64,000 nt of DNA from Chengkuizengella sp. SCS-71B (GTDB lineage: Bacteria; Bacillota; Bacilli; Paenibacillales; KCTC-33759), in the NCBI RefSeq assembly GCF_040100845.1, contig NZ_JAZHSH010000001.1:682001-746000 (forward strand). The letters run 5' to 3'. The notes below the pieces were generated by a model. That model was given only the letters and a program-made list of their open reading frames with translations, was not told where the DNA came from and searched no databases. Below, in pieces: positions 17,468 to 25,179 of this stretch. Both the position numbers and the translations under genes were made by a program. Position 1 is the stretch's first letter. Each line of letters begins with the position of its first letter.

Positions 17468-18277
17468 TTGGATTTAGATATATTTTTATTTCCATTTTTT
17501 CAAAAAACACTGTTTGTTGGTTTTTTGATCGGAATTGTCGCACCATTAATTGGTGTTTTTATCGTATTAAGAAGATTATCCATGATTGGCGATGCTTTAT
17601 CTCATGTTTCTATTGCTGGAGTAGCTCTAGGTTTTATCATTGAGGTTTATCCTCTTACACTTGGTATTGCCTTCGCTCTGATTGCATCTTTTGCTATAGA
17701 GAAATTAAGAAAAGCCTATCCAAGCTACGCAGAATTATCCATTGCTATTATAATGTCTGGTGGTATAGCTTTTGCTTCTGTTTTATTTACATCAGGTAAG
17801 GGATTCAATATCAATGTACAAGATTATTTGTTTGGGAGTATCGTTGCACTGGACACAGCCGATATTTGGATTGTTTTTGCCGTAACGTTGTTAGTGATTG
17901 CATTTGTTGCAATTTCGTATAAGGAATTATTTTTAATTACACTAGACGAAGACGCGGCCAGAGTAAGTGGACTTCCTACGCGACTTTATAATATTTTAAT
18001 TACGACTTTAACAGCACTTGTGATCAGCGTCATCATAAAGATAGTTGGAGCTCTATTAGTATCGGCTCTAATCACAATTCCAGTTGCCTGTAGTTTAGTT
18101 ATTGGAAAAAGCTTTAGACATACGGTTTGGATGGCGATTGTATTCTCAGAGGTTGCAGTAATGGGTGGTTTAGTCATTGCAGGAATTTGGAATTTCGCTC
18201 CAGGAGGTACGGTTGTATTATTGTCCATTGCATTATTAATGCTTTCATTTTTATCTTCCAGAAAAAAATCTATGTAG
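17468..18277 (+). CDS. znuB: Metal ABC transporter permease (zinc, ZnuB-like)
   Basis: The 269-residue integral membrane protein of the ABC-3 family has about eight helices. It starts with FFQKTLFVGFLIGIVAPLIG and carries RRLSMIGDALSHVSIAGVALG, the conserved loop that docks on the ATPase. GGAGGA seven bases before the TTG at 17468 decides that start. It forms the import channel with the ZnuC-like protein and is 12 bases upstream of an ABC exporter gene that may be co-transcribed. Confidence 0.9.
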   Translation: MDLDIFLFPFFQKTLFVGFLIGIVAPLIGVFIVLRRLSMIGDALSHVSIAGVALGFIIEVYPLTLGIAFALIASFAIEKLRKAYPSYAELSIAIIMSGGIAFASVLFTSGKGFNINVQDYLFGSIVALDTADIWIVFAVTLLVIAFVAISYKELFLITLDEDAARVSGLPTRLYNILITTLTALVISVIIKIVGALLVSALITIPVACSLVIGKSFRHTVWMAIVFSEVAVMGGLVIAGIWNFAPGGTVVLLSIALLMLSFLSSRKKSM

Positions 18278-18289
18278 AAGGGGCAAACA

Positions 18290-20068
18290 ATGATGAGTCC
18301 ATTTAAAACGTATTTTCAATTTGTAAAGCCCTATTGGAAATTAATCTTTATTACCATTATTATAGGAGTGATCAAATTTGGCATTCCTTTAACACTACCT
18401 TTAATGATGCAGTATGTAATAGATGGTTTACTTACTAATGATGAAATGGCTGTAAATGAGAAGGTTTCGAAGCTTGTTTATTTACTTATAGGTGCTCTCA
18501 TTTTATTTATAATTGTGAGATGGCCTATTGAATACTTAAGGCAATACTTTGCACAGCTTGCTACTAGCCGTATACTGTTTGATATCCGTAATCGTTTATT
18601 TGATCATATTCAGAAATTATCCATTCGTTTTTATCAAAACCGAAAGGTTGGAGAAATCATCTCTCGATTTATTAACGATGTAGAGCAAACGAAGAGTATC
18701 GTAGAAGTCGGTTTGATGAATATTTGGTTAGATTTATTTACCCTCACGATTGCTCTAGGGTTTATGTTTTACTTAAATCCTATACTCGCTTTAATTGCGA
18801 TATCCATCTTCCCTCTGTATGCGATAGCAGTAAAAATATTGTATAAACGTTTGAAACAATTAACAAAGGATCGTTCACAAGCTTTAGCGGAAATTCAGGC
18901 TTATTTACATGAAAGAATTCAAGGGATACCTGTAATTAGAAGCTTTACATTGGAAAAAGTTGAACGAGATAGATTTGGAAAAAGAAATAGCATCTATTTA
19001 GATAAAGCTTTGAAACAAACCCGATGGAATGCACTAACTCATTCAATTATTAATACACTTACTGATATTGCACCACTTCTTGTCATCGGTTATGGTGGTT
19101 ATCAAGTAATTCAAGGAAATTTGACTTTAGGAGCGTTTGTTGCTTTTTTTGGTTATTTGGATCGATTGTACAGTCCATTACGTCGTTTGGTAAACTCCTC
19201 TACTGTTTTAACTCAGGCTGCAGCATCTTTAGAAAGAATGGTGGAGTTCATGGAAGAGCCATACGATATTGTAGATTCACCTCATGCATATCCTATTAAA
19301 AATGTAAAAGGAGATATCCAATTTGACCATGTTACTTTTAGCTATCTAAAAGACGGGGAACCTGTTTTAAAGGATATTCAATTTTCTATACGATCAGGAG
19401 AAACAGTCGCTTTAGTAGGGATGAGTGGAGGAGGTAAGTCTTCACTTGTAGGATTAATTCCTCGATTTTTTGATATCAATCAAGGAGTTATTCGTATAGA
19501 TGGTCAAGATATTACGAATATACAAACAAAAAGCTTGCGTGAAAATATTGGAATGGTGCTGCAAGATAACATTTTATTTAGCGGGTCTATTCGTGAAAAC
19601 ATCTTGTTCGGTAAACCTGATGCTACAGAAGAAGAGATAATTCAGGCTGCTAAGGCTGCAAATGCAAATGATTTTATTATGGAGCTTCCCAAAGGTTATG
19701 ATACTGAAATAGGAGAACGTGGAGTAAAATTATCTGGAGGACAAAAACAACGTGTTGCCATATCAAGAGTGTTCCTTAAAGATCCTCAAATATTAATTTT
19801 GGATGAAGCAACCTCAGCTCTTGATTTAGAATCAGAAGCCTTGATTCAAAAATCGTTAGACCGTTTAGCAAAAGATCGAACAACACTTATTGTCGCTCAT
19901 CGTCTTTCCACAATCACACATGCTGATAAAATTGTGTATATGGAAGATGGGCAAATTAAAGAAATGGGAACTCATCAACAGTTAATGAATACTGGCGGAG
20001 GTTATGCGCGTTTATATAATGTACAGAATCTTACTTCAGATTCACCTGTTAAGACTACAAATTTCTAA
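18290..20068 (+). CDS. ABC transporter, fused transmembrane and ATPase domains (exporter type)
   Basis: The 592-residue half-transporter has six helices (about 1-310) and a C-terminal nucleotide-binding domain with Walker A GMSGGGKSS, the signature LSGGQKQR, Walker B ILILDEATSALD and switch H in IVAHRLST. It is of the LmrA/MsbA/YknV class, which act as homodimers or heterodimers exporting lipids or drugs. No second half-transporter is adjacent, so a homodimer is expected. It may be the fourth gene of the zinc operon. The substrate is unknown. Confidence 0.9.
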   Translation: MMSPFKTYFQFVKPYWKLIFITIIIGVIKFGIPLTLPLMMQYVIDGLLTNDEMAVNEKVSKLVYLLIGALILFIIVRWPIEYLRQYFAQLATSRILFDIRNRLFDHIQKLSIRFYQNRKVGEIISRFINDVEQTKSIVEVGLMNIWLDLFTLTIALGFMFYLNPILALIAISIFPLYAIAVKILYKRLKQLTKDRSQALAEIQAYLHERIQGIPVIRSFTLEKVERDRFGKRNSIYLDKALKQTRWNALTHSIINTLTDIAPLLVIGYGGYQVIQGNLTLGAFVAFFGYLDRLYSPLRRLVNSSTVLTQAAASLERMVEFMEEPYDIVDSPHAYPIKNVKGDIQFDHVTFSYLKDGEPVLKDIQFSIRSGETVALVGMSGGGKSSLVGLIPRFFDINQGVIRIDGQDITNIQTKSLRENIGMVLQDNILFSGSIRENILFGKPDATEEEIIQAAKAANANDFIMELPKGYDTEIGERGVKLSGGQKQRVAISRVFLKDPQILILDEATSALDLESEALIQKSLDRLAKDRTTLIVAHRLSTITHADKIVYMEDGQIKEMGTHQQLMNTGGGYARLYNVQNLTSDSPVKTTNF

Positions 20069-20110
20069 GGTGAAAATTGATATAAATCTTAATGGATTAC
20101 AATTATATGC

Positions 20111-20142
20111 AAAAAACCGTTCACAAATGGACGGTTTTTTAT
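20111..20142 (+). terminator. Rho-independent terminator
   Basis: AAAAAACCGTT pairs with ACGGTTTTTT around CACAAATGG and ends the ABC exporter transcript. Confidence 0.85.
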
Positions 20143-20288
20143 TATCTTCTGCCTTCGCCTTATTGTCTCGTCAATTAGCAAGTTTTCTTAAAAAGCTTAC
20201 CAATCAGCGAGTTATCTTTAGGAACTTCCTCTATATAATTTCATAAGCTGGAGTATAGGCAATTGTATAGAGGGGAGTCGGTACGAGT

Positions 20289-21053
20289 ATGATAAGAATC
20301 AACAATCGATATGTAACATTCCAGCAGCTTGAATCACAAATGATGTTATCTGTGTTTCAAAGGGATATTTTGCGACAAATGATCAATAGTCAAGCTGTTT
20401 ATTCATATTCTTCTGCGAAAGAATTAAATTTTGAACTTCAGATGAGAGAGAATATCATCGAAGCTGCAAAGTTGTTGAATAACAGCGATGCTTCGTTTGC
20501 TACTTTCAGATATTCAAGAGGAAATCCAAGATATTGGCTTACAGAGAGCAATGGTGCTTTAAGGTTACTACCAGGAATAAAACCTTCAGATGCAATTAAC
20601 GACATATTTGTTAATGGCTCTGAGTATGGGTTTGAGTGTGCTACTGGGATGGTTATTGTGTTATACAAAGCAGTAATGCAGTCTATAGGAGTAGAGAGAT
20701 TTAATTATTTGTTTCGAAATTTGTATCTATGGGCATGGCAATACGATAAAGATTTAAGTCTAAATACTACCCGAAGATACGACTATTTCCCGGGTGATAT
20801 TTTATATTTCGACAATCCAGATGTAGATCCTAGTACACCTCAATGGCAGGGCGAAAATGTTGTTTATATGGGGAATGGACTTTATTTTGGCCATGGTGTT
20901 GGGATTAAACCAAAGGAAGGTATGATTGAGGAGTTGAATTCATTCCGTTATCCAGGGAGTATGAGATCTGCTTTTTTATTGGAACAAGCAACAAGACCAG
21001 ATTACAAAAGACTGTATGGGTATACTTTGATGTACACTCCACAATATATGTAA
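20289..21053 (+). CDS. tgl: Protein-glutamine gamma-glutamyltransferase (spore coat transglutaminase)
   Basis: The 254-residue protein resembles B. subtilis Tgl (245 residues) end to end. FECATGMVIV holds the catalytic Cys at 117, and GNPRYWLTESNGAL and FGHGVGI align with its conserved blocks; the His in GHGVG likely completes the catalytic set. Tgl cross-links coat proteins through gamma-glutamyl-lysine bonds late in sporulation. It is the first of several spore-related genes in the next 7 kb. It sits as a single gene after a terminator. Confidence 0.92.
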   Translation: MIRINNRYVTFQQLESQMMLSVFQRDILRQMINSQAVYSYSSAKELNFELQMRENIIEAAKLLNNSDASFATFRYSRGNPRYWLTESNGALRLLPGIKPSDAINDIFVNGSEYGFECATGMVIVLYKAVMQSIGVERFNYLFRNLYLWAWQYDKDLSLNTTRRYDYFPGDILYFDNPDVDPSTPQWQGENVVYMGNGLYFGHGVGIKPKEGMIEELNSFRYPGSMRSAFLLEQATRPDYKRLYGYTLMYTPQYM

Positions 21054-21219
21054 TGAAAATTCCCTTTTAAGTAACTAGATGGTTTGTTTGAAACGAAGTA
21101 CGAACTCCGCAAGAGCACAAAAATAAAAAGAATGGTTAAATACCCAGTCCACAAACGTCTATCCGCAATAAACTAGTAAGGAATACACTTCAAATAAACC
21201 ATAGAGAGGAAGAAGAACT

Positions 21220-21474
21220 ATGAACAATGTTAATCCCTATGCTCCAGCAAATGTATTGCCAGCATCAAATGTAATGCCGGCTTATGATGTGAATCAACCA
21301 GCTTATGAAATGCCAGCTGAGCATGTGAATTTGGCACCAGCTCATGTTGCAAATGAGAACATAGCGCCAGTAGCAGAATGTCACCGTCCAAGAGGAGGAT
21401 GGAATTGGGCTGCTGTTGTCCTTGTATTGTTTATCCTCCTTGTTATTATTCTCAGTAGAGGCCTTCTGTGTTGA
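21220..21474 (+). CDS. Small protein with YjcZ-like C-terminal membrane segment
   Basis: The 84-residue product has a Pro/Ala/Asn-rich N-terminal half with repeated NVxPA-type spacing and then AAVVLVLFILLVIIL near its end, closing LLC. The hydrophobic core matches that of the 33-residue YjcZ-type protein at 23114 at 14 of 15 positions, suggesting a longer version of the same sporulation micro-protein type. The N-terminal half may be exposed. GAGAGGAAGAAG precedes the ATG. The function is unknown; sporulation expression is inferred from the family. Confidence 0.65.
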   Translation: MNNVNPYAPANVLPASNVMPAYDVNQPAYEMPAEHVNLAPAHVANENIAPVAECHRPRGGWNWAAVVLVLFILLVIILSRGLLC

Positions 21475-21800
21475 ATTAATCTATAAAAAGTATGTTTTTA
21501 CACGGAATGGATATGCCCATCTATTCCGTGATTTAATAATTTTAACTTTTTCCTTTGACTTTATGACTAAATATCTCATTTATGAGTGACTGGGTAGCCT
21601 AATAGTAGATCATTGTTGAATTAAACATTTTTTTTATAATACATAGTATGAAGTTTCATGTTATTTGACTGGACGAATTCATCAATTTACATAAAAATCA
21701 AACGAATGCCCCTAGTTATTTGTCCATTTTTTATTGAGATCTGTTTTTATACAAGTTATAATTGGGCGAATGATATTATGAAAGCATAGGTGATAGAACA
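21475..21800 (+). other. Intergenic stretch with terminator
   Basis: CACGGAAT (21501) and ATTCCGTG (21523) form an 8-bp hairpin followed by ATTTAATAATTTT, a probable terminator. The remaining 270 bases are AT-rich and I see no further gene. Confidence 0.55.
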
Positions 21801-22265
21801 GTGATTCGAGTTTTATTTGTTTGTTTAGGGAATATTTGTCGTTCTCCAATGGCAGAGGCTGTATTTAAACATAAAGTAAAAAAGAGAGGATTACAAAACA
21901 TAATACAAGTTGATTCTGCTGGTACTGGGGATTGGCATATTGGGAATCCACCACACGAAGGAACTAGGAATATTTTAGATGAATATGAAGTGGATTATAT
22001 CGGTTTAAAAGCAAGACAAGTTGTAGTTGAAGATATGGATGATTTTGATTACATCATTGCAATGGATGAAAAAAACTTGAAGGATTTAAAAACACTTTCA
22101 AAAAATAAACAAATTCAAATTTACAAAATGTTAGATTTTTTACCTTCAAGTGAGATAACGAACGTTCCTGATCCTTATTTTACAGGTAATTTTAATGAAG
22201 TATATGAGTTGATTGAATCCAGCTGTGAGCAGCTTTTAGAAACAATTATAAAAAATATGAAGTGA
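21801..22265 (+). CDS. Low-molecular-weight protein tyrosine phosphatase
   Basis: The 154-residue enzyme has the P-loop C8-LGNICR-S15 at its start (CX5R) and the general acid Asp in VPDPYF near residue 127, the complete LMW-PTP active site. It resembles B. subtilis YfkJ/YwlE; YwlE is an arginine phosphatase, and the Ile or Thr after GN in the loop separates the two. Here the residue is Ile, favouring tyrosine phosphatase. GTG start behind a weak ATAGGTGATAG. Confidence 0.9.
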   Translation: MIRVLFVCLGNICRSPMAEAVFKHKVKKRGLQNIIQVDSAGTGDWHIGNPPHEGTRNILDEYEVDYIGLKARQVVVEDMDDFDYIIAMDEKNLKDLKTLSKNKQIQIYKMLDFLPSSEITNVPDPYFTGNFNEVYELIESSCEQLLETIIKNMK

Positions 22266-22339
22266 TATTACTTCGCTTATCAGAAGCCACCTAATCCTTG
22301 TGGAATAACGAGGAAGAGGGGGTTACAAAAACGATCTGA

Positions 22340-22362
22340 GGCTCGCCATATGGCGAGTTTTT
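22340..22362 (+). terminator. Intrinsic terminator of the phosphatase gene
   Basis: CTCGCC-ATAT-GGCGAG followed by TTTTTCT. Confidence 0.8.
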
Positions 22363-22376
22363 CTAACGTAAAAGAA

Positions 22377-22425
22377 AGTCTTCCAAACAACTTAGCACCT
22401 TATCTTCAATTGGGTGCTTTTTATT
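22377..22425 (+). repeat. Dispersed repeat, copy H, with terminator hairpin
   Basis: AGTCTTCCAAACAACTTAGC matches the family box, followed by the hairpin AGCACC / GGTGCT and TTTTTATTATG. This copy lies 14 kb from the main cluster and again immediately follows a gene's terminator. Confidence 0.45.
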
Positions 22426-22546
22426 ATGAAATAGAATTGATAAATAAGAAAATACAAAATTCAGATTTATGACTAAAGTCTAATACATAAATCACAAAGA
22501 AATATATCAATATTGAGATAGTACAAGAAAAGAGGAGGAATAATGA

Positions 22547-22864
22547 ATGAACGAATATCTAGTCACATTTAAAAATGGAAAGGAGATAAAAATACGTGGA
22601 AGTTTCTTATTATTTGATGAAACAAAACCAACTAACAATAACTCAGGAGAAAATAATTTCTTGAATGCAAGAGAAGTTTTGAGTATTAGAGAGGTTCAAT
22701 CATCTAATAGTGATCAAGTAAATACCTATGATTCTATAGTTGTGAAAGAAAACATTGGTCATTTGCAGACTACTAAAAATAAGCAAATGAATGATCCTGA
22801 AGATAGGCAAAAGAAATTATGGCCACATCTAAATAATTTAAAAAAGGATCTTCAAATCCTTTAG
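22547..22864 (+). CDS. Hypothetical protein
   Basis: This 105-residue hydrophilic protein starts MNEYLVTFKNGKEIKIRG, a beta-strand pattern seen in small bacterial domains binding nucleic acid or acting as antitoxins, then becomes Asn/Asp/Lys-rich and probably disordered. No catalytic motif or membrane segment is present and I do not recognise a family. AGAGGAGGAATAATG precedes the ATG, so translation is likely. Confidence 0.6.
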   Translation: MNEYLVTFKNGKEIKIRGSFLLFDETKPTNNNSGENNFLNAREVLSIREVQSSNSDQVNTYDSIVVKENIGHLQTTKNKQMNDPEDRQKKLWPHLNNLKKDLQIL

Positions 22865-23113
22865 AACTCACAATTTCTGCACCTGCATTTTTATTAATTG
22901 AAGTAAACCAAAGTATTAGAAAATGGTATTCCATAAAACAAATGGACATAAACGGTAATGTTTATATGATGTGCAGAAACTTGATATGAAAATATCATAT
23001 ACCTGTAATAGTTTAGGGAAATGCACATTTTTTAATAAGCATGTAATGTGTCTATACCAGACAAATATTAATTACATATTATATACTATTCCAAATAAAA
23101 AGGAGGGGATATA

Positions 23114-23215
23114 ATGAGTTGTTACGGAGGAAACGGTTCTAGTGGAGCTGCTATTGTTCTAGTACTATTCATTCTTTTAGTTATTATTTTAATTGCAGCT
23201 GTTTCTAGATGTTAA
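23114..23215 (+). CDS. YjcZ-family sporulation micro-protein
   Basis: The 33-residue product reads MSCYGGNGSSG then AAIVLVLFILLVIIL and ends AAVSRC. This Gly-rich head plus single hydrophobic helix is the pattern of the YjcZ/YrhK-type small sporulation proteins. AAAGGAGGGGATATA lies just before the ATG, the strongest ribosome-binding site in the area. A hairpin terminator at 23229 follows. Family members accumulate in sporulating cells; their role is unknown. Confidence 0.8.
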   Translation: MSCYGGNGSSGAAIVLVLFILLVIILIAAVSRC

Positions 23216-23547
23216 TATACTATAAGTAATTTCAATGGGGAATCTATCTCCATTGAAATTTAATCTTAAAAGGCTCTAACAGTTTTGAGATAAGTGACAT
23301 TTTAATGGAATATAAATTGCCTTATCATTAAATACATAATATTAAAAATGTAATTGACATCACCTCTTAGTAATAGGAGGTAATTGCGCTCATTTAATAC
23401 CTTTATGTAAACCTCACTATTACAGCTGATTTCCTTATTTCTTTTAGACTTCAATAGATAAAAAAGTAATCCACTCTAACAAGACAAGTTAGATAGTGGA
23501 TTACTTCTTCAATGTAGACTGCTTTCTTACTATATTAACCTGTAAAA
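23216..23547. other. Intergenic stretch with two hairpins
   Basis: ATTTCAATGG / CCATTGAAAT (23229-23259) followed by TTTAAT terminates the YjcZ-type gene. AAGTAATCCACT plus CTAAC (23464-23480) pairs with GTTAG and AGTGGATTACTT (23488-23506) and can terminate the minus-strand oxidoreductase gene. No coding sequence is visible between them. Confidence 0.65.
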
Positions 23548-24132
23548 TTAATCAAAATCGTAGCGCTGCTCTTTAAAAGGATCACCATACATGTGATATC
23601 CGTTTCTTTCCCAAAATCCTGGTTTATCTTTTTCCATAAATTCAATAGCGCGCAGCCATTTAGCACTTTTCCAAAAATATAAATGAGGGACAACCATACG
23701 TAGGGGATATCCATGTTCAGGAGTTAAACGTTCCCCGTTGTGAATTAGACCTAAAAATGAAGTTTCAGATAAAAAGTCTTCAATGGGTAAGTTCGTATTC
23801 CATCCATGTTCACCATGTAACATAACAAATTTAGCAGAATCTTTGAGTTTGATTAAATTCATAATTTCACTTACTGGGATACCTTCCCAGACGTTATCTA
23901 GTTTGGACCAAGTTGTGACACAATGAATGTCATTTTTATATTCTTTACGTGGCAAGTTCATGACTTCCATATAAGATAGTGTAATTTCTTGCTCAACCTC
24001 TCCAGTTATTTTCAAGTCCCATTTACTCATATCATTATAATAGGGTACGGTTCCATGATGCAGAACTGGAAACCCTTCAGTTACAGTTTGTCCAGGCGGT
24101 ACTCTATTCTCTACATTTTTATTATCAGACAT
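23548..24132 (-). CDS. Sulfite oxidase-like molybdopterin oxidoreductase (YuiH-like)
   Basis: The 194-residue protein carries one oxidoreductase molybdopterin-binding domain. IHCVTTWSKLDNVWEGIP holds the conserved Cys that binds the molybdenum, HGEHGWNTNLPIED and HGYPLRMVVPHLYFWKSAKW are the cofactor-contact blocks. There is no Tat signal and no haem or dimerisation domain, as in B. subtilis YuiH and MsrP-like short proteins. The substrate may be an oxidised sulfur compound. AAGGAGGAGTTT precedes the ATG. No molybdopterin biosynthesis gene is nearby. Confidence 0.88.
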   Translation of the reverse strand: MSDNKNVENRVPPGQTVTEGFPVLHHGTVPYYNDMSKWDLKITGEVEQEITLSYMEVMNLPRKEYKNDIHCVTTWSKLDNVWEGIPVSEIMNLIKLKDSAKFVMLHGEHGWNTNLPIEDFLSETSFLGLIHNGERLTPEHGYPLRMVVPHLYFWKSAKWLRAIEFMEKDKPGFWERNGYHMYGDPFKEQRYDFD

Positions 24133-24191
24133 AATAAACTCCTCCTTACCTTATTTTTTATGAAATATTGTTTCAAAATTTTTGTGGATAG

Positions 24192-25115
24192 TTACTTTGA
24201 GAATTGCTCCATTAATAAATGTGTTTCTAAAACTCGTTCAGCTCGTACAGTACAGGATTCAGGGTTATGTAAGGTTTCTAAAAAATGATTTACGATACCA
24301 GCGAACCCACGTCTATAGAAAACTGTATCCCAACTGCCAAAAGGCTTAACTTGCTCCCCCGATTTTAAATCATGGAAAGTAGCTAGTTCCATGTTGATTA
24401 CTTTGACTGATCTACTTCCTCCGTATAGCTCTAAACTTTCCAAATCAGCCCCTGATTGGCGATTCATAGAGAAGAAGCCAGAGGATGCCCCGAATATTAA
24501 ATGTCCAGATGCATTTAAGAGTTGATCTTTTTTATTTACATTGCGAGTATATGAGGATACTTCTTTTATACCTGATCCTAACCATAATAACAAATCTACA
24601 ATGTGAATGAGGTCATCATATATTGTATGCCTAGCGTTAAAGTTTTGCAATTGAGTACGGTGTTTTTGTGCAATGCAAGTATCGAATCCACCCACTTCAT
24701 CTATCCACTTTTTTGCTTCGATATATTTTGGGGCAAACCTTCTATTGAAGCCTACACATAGTAGAAGTTGTTTTTTCTCAGCAAGTTTAACTAATTCTAT
24801 TGTTTCTTTGATGTGGGTAGAAAGGGGTTTATCAACATAGACATGTAAATTTCGGTTTAGACATTTTTTTATGATTTGATAATGACTTTCTGTTGTACTA
24901 TGAACAAATACAGCATCTAGATCTTGAAGAAGAAGCTCATTTACATTTGTATATCCTATTTTAATACGATATTTATTACAAAGTTGTTTTACTTTTGCTT
25001 TATTTCTACTCATTATCCCTACAATTGTAATTCTTTCATCATGAACAAGGAGAGGGAGGTATACTTTTTGTGCAATTTCTCCTAATCCTATAATTCCCAC
25101 TTTTATACGTTTCAT
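24192..25115 (-). CDS. Gfo/Idh/MocA family oxidoreductase
   Basis: The 307-residue protein begins VGIIGLGEIAQKVYLPLL (Rossmann GxGxxA), has the Gfo/Idh signature VDKPLSTHIKET with the EKP-like lysine and LLCVGFNRRFAPKYIEAK, then a C-terminal alpha/beta domain. It should oxidise or reduce a sugar or polyol carbonyl with NAD(P). GAGGAG is 13 bases before the ATG. Between the laccase and the molybdopterin enzyme on the same strand, it could be co-expressed with either; substrate unknown. Confidence 0.87.
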   Translation of the reverse strand: MKRIKVGIIGLGEIAQKVYLPLLVHDERITIVGIMSRNKAKVKQLCNKYRIKIGYTNVNELLLQDLDAVFVHSTTESHYQIIKKCLNRNLHVYVDKPLSTHIKETIELVKLAEKKQLLLCVGFNRRFAPKYIEAKKWIDEVGGFDTCIAQKHRTQLQNFNARHTIYDDLIHIVDLLLWLGSGIKEVSSYTRNVNKKDQLLNASGHLIFGASSGFFSMNRQSGADLESLELYGGSRSVKVINMELATFHDLKSGEQVKPFGSWDTVFYRRGFAGIVNHFLETLHNPESCTVRAERVLETHLLMEQFSK

Positions 25116-25179
25116 AATGTATTTTTATTCTCCTCACCACAAAAAACATATATGTGTACATGGTTTTATTTTACCACTA

